NCBI GenBank assembly: GCA_049522195.1
Contig: JBEKOB010000016.1
Location: 1-59,438, forward strand
DNA length: 59,438 bases
DNA from: UBA9647 sp049522195
Lineage (GTDB): Bacteria; Bacteroidota; Ignavibacteria; UBA10030
Direction: 5' to 3'
The translations under genes were made by a program, and so were the position numbers. The notes below the pieces were generated by a model. That model searched no databases and had not been told where the DNA came from. It saw nothing but the letters and a program-made list of their open reading frames with translations. Shown in pieces: positions 18,286 to 31,323 of this stretch. How positions within the stretch are numbered: position 1 is the first letter of the stretch; the number at the start of each line of letters is the position of its first letter.

Positions 18286-18390
18286 CTTACGGTGTCCTTC
18301 TTCGAGAAACATCCCGAGTGGAAGCGGCAGGAAAGGCTTCTGAAGGATATGAAGGGAAATCCGTGGGCCCTGTTTGGAGGGAAAAAGATA
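18286..18390 (+). pseudogene. C-terminal remnant of a phospholipase B-like gene
   Basis: About 32 codons read SFFEKHPEWKRQERLLKD followed by MKGNPWALFGGKK. This closely matches the last residues of the intact gene at 15027-16418 (PFFKNHPEYTWQEKFLVD and MKGNPWTLFGAKK). No upstream part of the domain is present, and the terminator of the FAD oxidase lies directly before it. It looks like the surviving 3' end of a duplicated paralogue. The homologous part has no start codon or ribosome binding site, and the frame runs past the expected stop. Confidence 0.75.
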
Positions 18391-18701
18391 GCGTCCATCA
18401 TTCTTTGTTCGATGTTCTCGGCCGGGCTAATGCGCCTCTGGCGCAGGTGTTCAAGATTCCATCGGAATGTGTCGGAAAACACAGCGTAAATATCCGATAT
18501 CGATTAAGTGATAATGAATCTCGAATTGTTGGTCAACGCAACCCTTCCCTCTGTCAAACGTAGAATTTGGGACAGAAAGTCCATGCAGGCGCCTGGAATT
18601 GAAGTGAACTCGAACATAAAGGTCTCGGGCACCGCACAGGCTTCGTCTCGCACCGTAGATGTAAAGCTGTTTGTTGCAAGGTTCACACCCAGGGAGGACA
18701 T

Positions 18702-19502
18702 ATGCCGCACCGAATTCAGGCCAGAGAATTGTTCTGGCTTCTCGCTATTCCGCTTCTTCTTCTCATTCCCAGCTGTCAGATCAACGACTACGACGCTCCC
18801 CCCAACTTCGAATATCGTGAGAGTTTTCTGTACACGAGAACTGTGACAGGTAAGACCGATTTCTTCATCACCAACGTCAACGGGACTGTCACAGTGATCG
18901 GGGTCGACACACTCAGCGAGGCGCGGATCTCCGGGACCAAAATCGTCAAGGATCAGAGCGAAGATGCGGCAACGCGCCACATGTCCGACATTACGATCGA
19001 TGTACAGGAATCCCCGACTGCTCTCACCATCAATACTCTTCAGCCCAATTCAAGCGAAGGACGAACGTACGAGGTAGACTACGAAGTGTTAGTCCCCAGT
19101 TCCTGGAAAGTCACCGTGAACAACGTCAATGGAAATGTCGCTATTCAGAATTTCCGCAACACTGTGACTTCCTCTGTCGTCAACGGCAACGTGAACGTGA
19201 CAGACATAACCGGTAGCGTCAACGTTACCGCCACCAACGGAACGATCAATGGAAAGGTGAACCTGCCGGAGAACGGATCGTGCGTTCTGACTCTGGTGAA
19301 CGGCAACATCTCATTACTCGTCCCCCGCTCGCTCTCGGCAGCCGTGTCTGCATCGGTGACGCTTGGAACGGTGTCCGTCACAAATCTTTCTATCGCCTAC
19401 ACGACGAACACCCGTACGAGTGTGATGGGTATTGCTGGTGGAGGGAAGGGAACTGTGAGACTTTCATCGGTAAATGGGGTTGTGCAGCTGATAGGATTCT
19501 AA
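18702..19502 (+). CDS. Toast-rack lipoprotein (DUF4097-like)
   Basis: A 266-residue predicted lipoprotein of unknown function. The signal peptide ends in a lipobox, FWLLAIPLLLLIPSC. The mature part consists of repeated short strands with an N-G turn (ITNVNGTVTVIG, VTVNNVNGNVAIQNF, SSVVNGNVNVTDI, TATNGTINGKV, TLVNGNISLLV, SSVNGVVQLIGF). This is the beta-helix-like pattern of DUF4097/putative auto-transporter adhesin head domains. A GGGAGG ribosome binding site lies about 6 bases before ATG 18702. It is convergent with the rRNA operon. A GAGTGCCC/GGGCACTC hairpin follows the stop (19511-19542) but lacks a T-run. Confidence 0.8.
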   Translation: MPHRIQARELFWLLAIPLLLLIPSCQINDYDAPPNFEYRESFLYTRTVTGKTDFFITNVNGTVTVIGVDTLSEARISGTKIVKDQSEDAATRHMSDITIDVQESPTALTINTLQPNSSEGRTYEVDYEVLVPSSWKVTVNNVNGNVAIQNFRNTVTSSVVNGNVNVTDITGSVNVTATNGTINGKVNLPENGSCVLTLVNGNISLLVPRSLSAAVSASVTLGTVSVTNLSIAYTTNTRTSVMGIAGGGKGTVRLSSVNGVVQLIGF

Positions 19503-19603
19503 GAATCGATGAGTGCCCGGTGCATCATCAGGCGGGGCACTCTAGGTCCACAGAGAAGGGCTTTATCATTTAGGCAATTGCGGAGCACATCCCCGTCGAT
19601 CCC

Positions 19604-19644
19604 ACCAAAAAAGAAATCCCGTTCCGAATTGCTTCGGAACGGGA
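19604..19644 (-). terminator. rRNA operon terminator
   Basis: On the minus strand, a perfect 12-base stem (19617-19628 with 19633-19644, loop of four), followed by a T-rich tract (complement of 19604-19616). It sits just past the 3' end of the 5S gene. Confidence 0.9.
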
Positions 19645-19658
19645 CTGGAAATAAAATC

Positions 19659-19772
<114 letters not shown>

Positions 19773-19882
19773 AAAAAAATTCAATTGAGAAGAGTGCATA
19801 ACCTGTACTGCTGTATTTGAGCGCACTCGACCAAAACAATATTGATGCACCGTTGATCTGTATCTGTGATCAATAAAAATAA

Positions 19883-22890
<3,008 letters not shown>

Positions 22891-23060
22891 AAAAATCTTT
22901 ATTGAATCACAGACAGATCCCGTCTTGCGACGGGTCGGTGCATCAATAATATTTTGGACGAGAAAACTTTACATTAGGTTATGCTTGAATTCCGCTTCCG
23001 TCATTGGTCCCACCGCGAGGCAGGACTACTAGCCCGGATGCTTCATTCAATCTTCTCAAT

Positions 23061-23072
23061 TGTCAAAGAACA
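23061..23072 (-). promoter_or_regulatory. boxA-like antitermination site in the 16S-23S spacer
   Basis: The minus strand reads TGTTCTTTGACA, close to the rrn boxA consensus TGCTCTTTGACA. It lies upstream of 23S and matches a similar element before 16S. Confidence 0.65.
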
Positions 23073-23136
23073 GAACCATTACGAATTGCGGATTATCAAT
23101 TTCGAATTTCACAATTCGAAATTCGCAATCCCTTTG

Positions 23137-23210
23137 TGGAGCTGATCGGGATCGAACCGACGACCTCCTGGTTGCAAACCAGGCGCTCTCCCAAACTGAG
23201 CTACAGCCCC
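23137..23210 (-). tRNA. tRNA-Ala (TGC anticodon)
   Basis: A 74-base cloverleaf on the minus strand. It starts GGGGCTGTAGCTCAG, has anticodon loop TTTGCAA with TGC, a T arm with GGTTCGATCC, and ends in GCTCCA. It lies in the 16S-23S spacer, the usual place for Ile and Ala tRNAs. Confidence 0.97.
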
Positions 23211-23237
23211 GCAGCTGTCATTCGGCGCACAGCCTAG

Positions 23238-23311
<74 letters not shown>

Positions 23312-23432
23312 ATGGTGTTGAACCGCTGCTGGACTTTCTGTAAGCGATTAAAAAATGAAAAGTGTGTGCAGTCGAATCAATCGAACAAGGAATATTCCTT
23401 GAGTTATCTTGCCGATTGCTCGGAAGATATCT

Positions 23433-24982
<1,550 letters not shown>

Positions 24983-25090
24983 TTTTCCAACTTCAAGTTT
25001 GAACCTTGGCGTCTTGTATCACTGCTACATATTCGATACAATTGCCAGGTTACAAAACCCTGTGCAATTGACTCGAGGCATACACACACT

Positions 25091-25102
25091 TTTCAAAGAA
25101 CA
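25091..25102 (-). promoter_or_regulatory. boxA-like antitermination site in the rRNA leader
   Basis: The minus strand reads TGTTCTTTGAAA, about 110 bases upstream of 16S. It matches the spacer boxA at ten of twelve positions or better and the rrn consensus closely. Confidence 0.6.
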
Positions 25103-25135
25103 TTTTCCCCATCCGCCACACTGTGGCCAGACGAT

Positions 25136-25160
25136 AAAAATGCCCATGTTCCATGGGCAT
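25136..25160 (-). promoter_or_regulatory. Terminator-like hairpin in the rRNA leader
   Basis: On the minus strand a perfect 9-base stem ATGCCCATG/CATGGGCAT with a 3-base loop is followed by TTTTTA. It lies between the rRNA promoter and boxA, so it may act as an attenuator or processing hairpin. It could also be a true terminator that is read through. Confidence 0.55.
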
Positions 25161-25226
25161 TGAGGGATTTCACAATCAAAGAATTCAGGCGCTTATCTAC
25201 GCCTCCCCATCATTTGCGGGGCTTAC

Positions 25227-25255
25227 AATATACCAAACCCTTCACCGAAAGTCAA
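25227..25255 (-). promoter_or_regulatory. rRNA operon promoter
   Basis: On the minus strand TTGACT (complement of 25250-25255), a 17-base spacer and TATATT (complement of 25227-25232). Transcription would begin near 25219, giving a leader of about 240 bases before 16S. Confidence 0.85.
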
Positions 25256-25401
25256 CAGTTTTTTTCGGATTGTTTCACTTTTTTTGTCCAGTGCAAAGAA
25301 GACAATCGCTCATCCCGGGCATGGAGAATAGTGCAAAATATTGGGATTTCGTCGATTTCACGATGCTCCTGTAAGTGTCCCGGACCCATGACACAACATC
25401 G

Positions 25402-25430
25402 TTGATATTCAAAGCGATTTGCTCTAACTT
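25402..25430 (+). promoter_or_regulatory. Candidate promoter of lemA-htpX
   Basis: TTGATA (25402-25407), 17-base spacer, TAACTT (25425-25430), about 33 bases upstream of the lemA start. It lies back to back with the rRNA promoter. Confidence 0.5.
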
Positions 25431-25462
25431 CCGTCCGTTCAGTAGCAAAAGGAGGCTCCTGT

Positions 25463-26029
25463 ATGTACATATTCTTTCTATTTATCGCGGCCGTTGCGCT
25501 TCTCATGGTATGGGTCATCGCAAAGTACAATACACTTATCACACTGCGCAACCAGGTAACGAACGGCTGGAAACAAATTGACGTCCAGCTGAAAAGACGT
25601 CATGACCTCATTCCAAATCTCGTCAACACAGTACGCGGACAAATGCAGTTCGAGCAGGAGACACTTGAAAAAGTGATCCAGGCCCGCAACTCGGCCATCT
25701 CGGCAAAGGGGGTAGCCGACTCCGCTGCGAAAGAGGATGTCTTGAGTTCCGCTTTGACGAAACTTTTCGCTCTTGTCGAAAATTATCCGACACTGAAGTC
25801 AAACGAAAACGTGAAACAGCTGCAGGAAGAACTCACCAGTACCGAGAACAAAATCTCATTCGCACGACAATTCTACAACGACATCGCCACGAAATTCAAT
25901 ATTGCACAACAAGTCTTTCCGGCGAACTTCATCGCCTCAATGTTTAATTTCAAGGTCGCCGAGTTGTTCGAGATTCAGGTGGCAGCTGAACGGGAAGTAC
26001 CCAACGTCGATCTGTCGCTGAAGAAGTAG
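25463..26029 (+). CDS. lemA: LemA family membrane protein
   Basis: A 188-residue protein with one N-terminal membrane segment (IFFLFIAAVALLMVWVIA) and the helical LemA domain: NTLITLRNQVTNGWKQIDVQLKRR, DLIPNLVNTV, ENVKQLQEELTSTENKISFARQFYND, FPANFIA. The N-out topology is usual for the family. The molecular function is not settled; LemA genes are often paired with htpX-type proteases, as here. An AAAGGAGG ribosome binding site lies 7-8 bases before ATG 25463. Confidence 0.94.
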   Translation: MYIFFLFIAAVALLMVWVIAKYNTLITLRNQVTNGWKQIDVQLKRRHDLIPNLVNTVRGQMQFEQETLEKVIQARNSAISAKGVADSAAKEDVLSSALTKLFALVENYPTLKSNENVKQLQEELTSTENKISFARQFYNDIATKFNIAQQVFPANFIASMFNFKVAELFEIQVAAEREVPNVDLSLKK

Positions 26030-26040
26030 GATCATCGATC

Positions 26041-27027
26041 GTGGTCCCCGGCAAGAACATCTACGAGCAGCAAGAGCATAACAAACGAGTGACGCTGCTC
26101 GTCATGCTCGGTTTTATTCTCTTCCTCGCATTTATAGGATTCGGATTCGACTATTTCTTCCTCGGACTGAACGAGGACGGGGTGATGCTGCCAGTCGGCA
26201 CGATCATTGCGGTCGTCGTCGGTACGGCGATGGCGATTGGGAGTCTTCAGTCCGGTGCGAACTCCGTGCTACAATCCACAGGGGCGATCCCAGCGGATCC
26301 TACCAACCCCTCCCATCAGCAACTCATCAACGTCGTGGAAGAAATGGCCATCGCATCGGGAATGCCGAAACCGCAGGTGTTCGTCGTTCCCGATCCGGAC
26401 CCCAACGCCTTTGCAGCCGGAAAAGATCCCCAACACAGCTACGTGGCCGTCACGGAAGGATTGCTCGACACGCTCAACCGGGAAGAACTCCAGGGGGTCA
26501 TCGCCCACGAAATGAGCCACGTCCGCAATTACGACATCAGGCTAATGACTGTGGTTGCTGCATTCGTCGGATCGATTGTACTCCTCTCGGATGGTGCGCG
26601 GCGCGGGGTGAGATTTGGCGGGCTTGGGGGGCGCGGCAGCAAGGTACGCAGCAGCGGATCGCTCGGCATCATCATCCTGATCCTCTGGCTCATCAGCATC
26701 ATCCTCGCACCACTCATTGCCCAGATCATGGCCATGCTCGTTTCACGCAGGAGGGAATATCTCGCCGATGCTTCGGGGGCGGAGCTGACACGGAATCCCC
26801 TCGGCCTCGCAAGCGCGCTACGAAAGATCGACCAAGCTGTCGCTCCGACGGAATCTATCAAACGCGGCGCGGCTCACCTGTGCATTGTCGACCCGTTGGG
26901 GAGACCATTGAATTCGAAAGAGGGGTTTACTGCGGAGTTGCTCGGCACGCATCCGCCCATCGAGAAACGCATTCTCGCTCTGGACGCGATGGCATATCAG
27001 TACAAGACTGTTAAGCTTTCTGCTTGA
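26041..27027 (+). CDS. HtpX-like M48 membrane metalloprotease
   Basis: A 328-residue zinc protease. It has two N-terminal membrane segments, the zinc motif HEMSH in GVIAHEMSHVRNYDIRL, further membrane segments (IIILILWLISIILAPLIAQIMAM) and the downstream glutamate region SRRREYLADASGAELTRNP. Family members degrade misfolded membrane proteins. It starts at GTG 26041, 11 bases after the lemA stop. The last 17 bases overlap the 3' end of the convergent coiled-coil gene. It pairs with LemA, as in many bacteria. Confidence 0.93.
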   Translation: MVPGKNIYEQQEHNKRVTLLVMLGFILFLAFIGFGFDYFFLGLNEDGVMLPVGTIIAVVVGTAMAIGSLQSGANSVLQSTGAIPADPTNPSHQQLINVVEEMAIASGMPKPQVFVVPDPDPNAFAAGKDPQHSYVAVTEGLLDTLNREELQGVIAHEMSHVRNYDIRLMTVVAAFVGSIVLLSDGARRGVRFGGLGGRGSKVRSSGSLGIIILILWLISIILAPLIAQIMAMLVSRRREYLADASGAELTRNPLGLASALRKIDQAVAPTESIKRGAAHLCIVDPLGRPLNSKEGFTAELLGTHPPIEKRILALDAMAYQYKTVKLSA

Positions 27028-27994
27028 GGATTTCCTTTCGAACCTGCTTTTCCAACCGCATATGTTCTTCCGCTGAAATGTTGAATTGTTCGCGCAGCTG
27101 ATCGAGTCGCTCGGAATCCTGCGGCGTAATGACTCCATCTTGCCAGACATCTGCAACCGCCTGAAGGTATATTTCGATTTGTACCTCTTGCTGCAAGAGT
27201 TCGTGATCTTTTTCAGAAAGTCCGAATCGCTCACGCAAGAGAGCAAGAATATCTGCTTCTTCGTTGCTGATTTTGGCATCCCGCCAGGCAAGCTTCAACA
27301 CCTGCGCGTATGTCTGGCGTGATTCGTCGCCGACTTTGGACGGCCCACCCGAGGACTGCTTGCTCAGGGCTTCAGCCGATTTCCTGGCATCTTCGGCAGC
27401 TTTTTTCTGTTCCTCCTCCGCTTTTTTCCGCTCCTCTTCCGCCTTCCTCCGCTCTTCCTCAGCCTTCTTCTTCAACTCTTCTGCACGCCTTCTTGCGTCT
27501 TCCTGCCTCTTCTTTTCTTCCTCCTCACGACGCTGGCGTTCCACCTCTTCAAGATGACGTCGCGCCTCTTCTTCTGCTTTCTTCTTCGCGACCAACTCAG
27601 TCTGACGCTGCGCCTCCAGAACCGCTTTCTTTCGCTCGTTCTCTTCACGCACCCGCGCTGCTTCTTCCGCTTTTTTCCTCGCCTCCTCTTCAGCTTTCCT
27701 CATCGCCTCTTCCTGGGCTTTTCGTCGCTCCTCCTCTTCCTCACGCCTCCGGGCCTCTTCTTCGGCATGACGCTTCGACTCTTCGGCCTGCTGTTTCGCT
27801 TCTTCCTCTGTCTTGCGCTTCGTTTCTTCTTCTGCACGCTTTGCCTCTTCTTCGGCTTTTCTCTTGGTTTCCACTTCAGCTTCAAGGCGCGCGCTTTCCT
27901 CTGCAGTCTTCTGAGTTGACGCAGCCCTCTTCTGTTCGAGGATTTTTCGTTTCAATTCCTCTACTTTTCTGCGTTGTTCCTCAAGGTCGGTCAT
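27011..27994 (-). CDS. Coiled-coil protein with two C-terminal TerB-like repeats
   Basis: Function unknown. About residues 1-210 form a very long, charged coiled coil (repeats such as KRKAEEEAKRAEEETKRK and EERRKAEEERKKAEEEQKK). After a Gly/Ser linker come two tandem homologous helical repeats, YAQVLKLAWRDAKISNEEAD and YLQAVADVWQDGVITPQDSE, each followed by LREQF/LRERFGLS-x-H. Both resemble the TerB/calcium-site-like fold in which D/G-rich turns sit between helices. There is no signal peptide. It overlaps the htpX 3' end by 17 bases, convergently. Confidence 0.8.
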   Translation of the reverse strand: MTDLEEQRRKVEELKRKILEQKRAASTQKTAEESARLEAEVETKRKAEEEAKRAEEETKRKTEEEAKQQAEESKRHAEEEARRREEEEERRKAQEEAMRKAEEEARKKAEEAARVREENERKKAVLEAQRQTELVAKKKAEEEARRHLEEVERQRREEEEKKRQEDARRRAEELKKKAEEERRKAEEERKKAEEEQKKAAEDARKSAEALSKQSSGGPSKVGDESRQTYAQVLKLAWRDAKISNEEADILALLRERFGLSEKDHELLQQEVQIEIYLQAVADVWQDGVITPQDSERLDQLREQFNISAEEHMRLEKQVRKEILKQKA

Positions 27995-28166
27995 GGTATT
28001 CTATCTGATTGAAGGAACTTCGGTCACCGTATTCTACCCCTCCGGCGCCAAGAGGCGGTACAAGCAGATACACCACTTGCACTTGTGGGCTGCTGACAGT
28101 TGGCGGGAGCAATATATCTTTTTCATTATGGAATGTCAACGAAGGATCCCCATCTTCATTTTACGA

Positions 28167-28195
28167 TTGGAAAATACGCATTTGTCAATTAACTT
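28167..28195 (+). promoter_or_regulatory. Candidate promoter of the Yip1 family gene
   Basis: TTGGAA (28167-28172), 17-base spacer, TAACTT (28190-28195), 40 bases upstream of ATG 28236. It supports this start over the open frame from 27993. Confidence 0.45.
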
Positions 28196-28235
28196 GGAGT
28201 GCACTGGAGCACATCCCCACAAATCGGAGGAAATC

Positions 28236-28988
28236 ATGGAAGAACAAGCACCATCTGCGCCCACCATTTCGTTTAGCGATATTATAATGAACGTTTTCGC
28301 GGCTCCTGGGGATGCGTATGAGGGCATTCGTACATCTCCTACACGCGCGAGCATCTGGGTCGTTCCACTGATTATCGTGCTGCTACTCACCTGCTGCTTC
28401 ACTTGGCTGATGTTCACCAACGAATCCATGAAGAATCAAATCATGGATACTCAGCGCACACGCATGGAAGAACAGGTGCAAGCGGGAAAAATGTCGCAGG
28501 AACAAGCTGACAGGGCATCTGAGCAGATGGAGAAAGCGGGAGGCATGATGATTGCGTTCGGCATGGTGTTTGGCGTCGTGACGGTCAGCCTCATGTTCTT
28601 CCTCGCTACATTGGTATTCTGGCTGGTGGGGAAATTTGGACTCAAGGCAGAAGGAGGATATGGCAAGTACCTCGAATTATATGGTGCAGCCCAGTGGATT
28701 GGAATATTGGGCTTCATTGTTACAATCTTGCTTGCCGTTGCCTATGGATCGATGTATGCATCCCCCAGCGGCGGGCTCGCGGTGCTGAGCAACTTCAATC
28801 CAAAGAACACTACTCACCGCCTGCTTTCATCGCTTAACATTTTCACGATCTGGCAGATGATTGTCGTCGGCATTGGTATGGCCAAGTACGCGGGCAAGTC
28901 AAGTGGAACCGGCATCGGTGTCGGTGTCGGCCTGATGATTGTATGGGTCCTGATTTCTGTTTACGGGATGTCCGCACTCGGCATGTAG
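28236..28988 (+). CDS. Yip1 family membrane protein
   Basis: 250 residues from ATG 28236, with a clean CGGAGG ribosome binding site. The N-terminal cytoplasmic part (TISFSDIIMNVFAAPGDAYEGI) is typical of Yip1-domain proteins. Membrane segments follow: SIWVVPLIIVLLLTCCFTWLM, then a charged loop with Met and Gln, MIAFGMVFGVVTVSLMFFLATLVFWLVG, IGILGFIVTILLAVAYG, IWQMIVVGIGMA and IGVGVGLMIVWVLISVYGMS. The role is unknown. The frame upstream is open to 27993, but that part has no homology and overlaps the divergent gene's promoter region. Confidence 0.85.
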   Translation: MEEQAPSAPTISFSDIIMNVFAAPGDAYEGIRTSPTRASIWVVPLIIVLLLTCCFTWLMFTNESMKNQIMDTQRTRMEEQVQAGKMSQEQADRASEQMEKAGGMMIAFGMVFGVVTVSLMFFLATLVFWLVGKFGLKAEGGYGKYLELYGAAQWIGILGFIVTILLAVAYGSMYASPSGGLAVLSNFNPKNTTHRLLSSLNIFTIWQMIVVGIGMAKYAGKSSGTGIGVGVGLMIVWVLISVYGMSALGM

Positions 28989-29120
28989 GCCAGCGATTTC
29001 CTCGGGGGTAATGTTCCTGGCGAGCTCGTGCGTGTACGTCAGACGCGGGCAGTGATCGGTGGCCGCCCGTTGGGTTTCACTCTTATTCCGGATGTTCTGA
29101 TGTGGAAGATATTGCCTGAG

Positions 29121-29153
29121 GAGGCGAGGAGAGTATCCTCGCCTCTTGCTTTT
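29121..29153 (+). terminator. Terminator after the Yip1 family gene
   Basis: Stem GAGGCGAGGA (29121-29130) with TCCTCGCCTC (29136-29145), loop of five, then TTGCTTTT. Confidence 0.85.
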
Positions 29154-29199
29154 GAGGGGGCCCCTCCGACAGAAAAACGAATCTATTCTCTTCCATTCC

Positions 29200-29228
29200 T
29201 TGATATTCCCCCCGTTTGTTCCTACTTT
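29200..29228 (+). promoter_or_regulatory. Promoter of the glycosyltransferase-deacetylase gene
   Basis: TTGATA (29200-29205), 17-base spacer, TACTTT (29223-29228). Transcription near 29235 excludes the in-frame start at 29216 and supports ATG 29249. Confidence 0.55.
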
Positions 29229-29248
29229 CTTCCTGCAACTGCACTTCT

Positions 29249-31078
29249 ATGAGAATCCTGCACGTCCTCTCACAATTTGAAGTCACCGGAGCCGAAGCCT
29301 ATGCCGCCTCGTTGATTGAGGGACAGATCGCTGACGGCCATCGTGTGATTGTAGTCTCCGATACCTTCACGTTTCCGACACAGGCAACCTATATCTCGCT
29401 CCCCATCGGCATCCGTTCCTACTCACGCCGCGTGAGGAACATTGCATCCCTTGTACGCCTGATCCGACGACACTCGATCAATCTCGTGCACGCCCATTCA
29501 CGAGCAGCCAGCTGGGTCTCTCTCTTTGCGACACGACTCACAGGGACTCCACTGGTATCGACTGTCCACGGCAGACAGCACGTGCACATCTCGAGTAAAG
29601 CATTCAGCATCTACGGCAACGATATCATTGCAGTATCGGCCGCGCTGAAAAAGCATTTGATCGAGGATCTTGGATTCAATGCAGAGGCCATTGTCGTTAT
29701 TCCGAATTGCATCTCTCTGGAGAAATTGCGATCTGAACAGTTGGCCTGCTCAGAGGCGCGCGACACCCGATCAGAACAAGAGAGCTTGATCCTCTTCGTC
29801 GGGCGTCTGACGGGACCGAAAGGGGATGTTGTGCGTCTCCTGTTAACGAAAATCCTCCCCGGGCTCCTGCAACACAAAAAGCTGCAATTCAAGGCGATCG
29901 GCGGGATGATCACACCCGAGGATATACCGCAGCTCATATCGAGTCTGAATGCTCAGTTTGACCACCCAGTCGTTGAGCTGCGTGGTTTTCAGAAAGGAAT
30001 TGCGCAATTCATGCTCCAGGCCGATCTCATTGTGGGTTCGGGCCGGGTTGTGCCCGAATCACTAGTGCTGCACAGGCCTGTAATCGCCTTCGGGGAGTCC
30101 GAGTACGTTGGGCCCATTCGCCCAGCCTCATTTGAGAGCGCCATGGCCACGAATTTTGGCGACACCGGAGTCGCTGTAACGCCGGACCTGGAACGCATTT
30201 CGAGAGACATCCTGGAGATGCTGGACCATCCCCCCTCCGATTCCGAGCGAGAAGAGCTCAGCAACAGGGCGTTTCAACGATTCGACACCAAAAACGTGGA
30301 CGCGAAAATTCAACAAGTGTATGAGCGAGCATACGCCAGGGCTCATTCACCGGCTTCGATTCCTGTTCTTATGTACCATCGTGTTCTCGAGACCGCGATG
30401 ACGAATTCTTCCCATGGCATCTGGGTATCCGCACAACAATTTGCCAGCCATCTCGCTTCTCTCCGACGCCGTGGATTTCAGACTATTACGTTTCGTGACT
30501 ACGCTGGATTTCTGCAGGGAAAAGGAAAGCTCCCCCGCAAACCCATCATCCTTACATTTGATGATGGATATGAAGACAACTACCGGACAGCGTTTCCGCT
30601 GCTTCAGAAATTTGGGTTCAACGCCGTGATCTATGTCGTGACGGATAGAGACCGGCGTACCAATTTCTGGGACAAGGATGAACCACCGGCACCGTTACTG
30701 TCAGCCTCACAGATGATGGAACTTCATCGATCGGGAATAGAGATTGGATCGCACACTGTGACTCACGCGCGACTTTCGATTGCGTCGCCCGAGAGCGCCC
30801 ACCGCGAAATCCGGGATTCCAAAGACGCGCTCGAACAACTACTTGGATCAAGTGTCCTATCCTTTGCGTACCCATATGGCGAGCTGTCGCCGACTACAAA
30901 AGATTGTGTAGAAGAGGCAGGATACAAGTTTGCCGTCGCTGCAGATTCAGGTCCCCTCAACTTCTATCAGGACTTCCTCGAGATCCGTCGTACACAGGTG
31001 TTCCCCTGGACGGATCAGATTGGATTCTGGAAGAAAACCCTTCCGATATACATCCGCTACAAAGCATTCAAATCTTGA
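29249..31078 (+). CDS. Glycosyltransferase family 4 - polysaccharide deacetylase (NodB) fusion
   Basis: A 609-residue two-domain protein. Residues 1 to about 365 are a GT-B glycosyltransferase of family 4: the N-terminus ILHVLSQFEVTGAEAYAASL, NLVHAHSRAASW, VSTVHGR, LFVGRLTGPKG, and the donor-site E-x7-E-type segment RVVPESLVLHRPVIAFGESE. From about residue 375 a NodB homology domain follows: VLMYHRV, LTFDDGYEDN (metal Asp), SHTVTHARLS (H-x3-H metal site) and FAYPYGE. All NodB catalytic motifs look intact. It suggests one chain that adds a sugar and deacetylates the product, for a cell-surface glycan. No signal peptide or membrane segment is obvious, which is odd for a deacetylase of extracytoplasmic glycans. 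Confidence 0.9.
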   Translation: MRILHVLSQFEVTGAEAYAASLIEGQIADGHRVIVVSDTFTFPTQATYISLPIGIRSYSRRVRNIASLVRLIRRHSINLVHAHSRAASWVSLFATRLTGTPLVSTVHGRQHVHISSKAFSIYGNDIIAVSAALKKHLIEDLGFNAEAIVVIPNCISLEKLRSEQLACSEARDTRSEQESLILFVGRLTGPKGDVVRLLLTKILPGLLQHKKLQFKAIGGMITPEDIPQLISSLNAQFDHPVVELRGFQKGIAQFMLQADLIVGSGRVVPESLVLHRPVIAFGESEYVGPIRPASFESAMATNFGDTGVAVTPDLERISRDILEMLDHPPSDSEREELSNRAFQRFDTKNVDAKIQQVYERAYARAHSPASIPVLMYHRVLETAMTNSSHGIWVSAQQFASHLASLRRRGFQTITFRDYAGFLQGKGKLPRKPIILTFDDGYEDNYRTAFPLLQKFGFNAVIYVVTDRDRRTNFWDKDEPPAPLLSASQMMELHRSGIEIGSHTVTHARLSIASPESAHREIRDSKDALEQLLGSSVLSFAYPYGELSPTTKDCVEEAGYKFAVAADSGPLNFYQDFLEIRRTQVFPWTDQIGFWKKTLPIYIRYKAFKS

Positions 31079-31323
31079 TAATCAGGAATCGGGATTGAGT
31101 TCTTGGCGGAAAGTCAAGATCGATCCATTCCAACCAGTAACGCGGACATTCCTTCACCAATTGGTACGATCAGATGTGTGTTGAGACGATTGACAACGGT
31201 CAGCAAAAGAAAGATGATACCATTGAGGAGGGGCTTAAGAGAACCAGAGGCCGCCCAGCAAGTGTCGTCGGCGGGCAGGTCGAGCTACATTTTGGGCAGC
31301 CTCCACAGGCAGAGAACAGGATC

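Noticed and set aside
18508..18846. 112-codon open frame overlapping the start of the toast-rack lipoprotein
   Set aside because: It overlaps the well-supported lipoprotein gene in another frame and has no family motifs.
27310..28008. Open frames on the plus strand opposite the coiled-coil gene
   Set aside because: Low-complexity Ser/Pro/Phe strings made by reading the antisense of repeated Glu/Lys/Ala codons; no ribosome binding site or homology.
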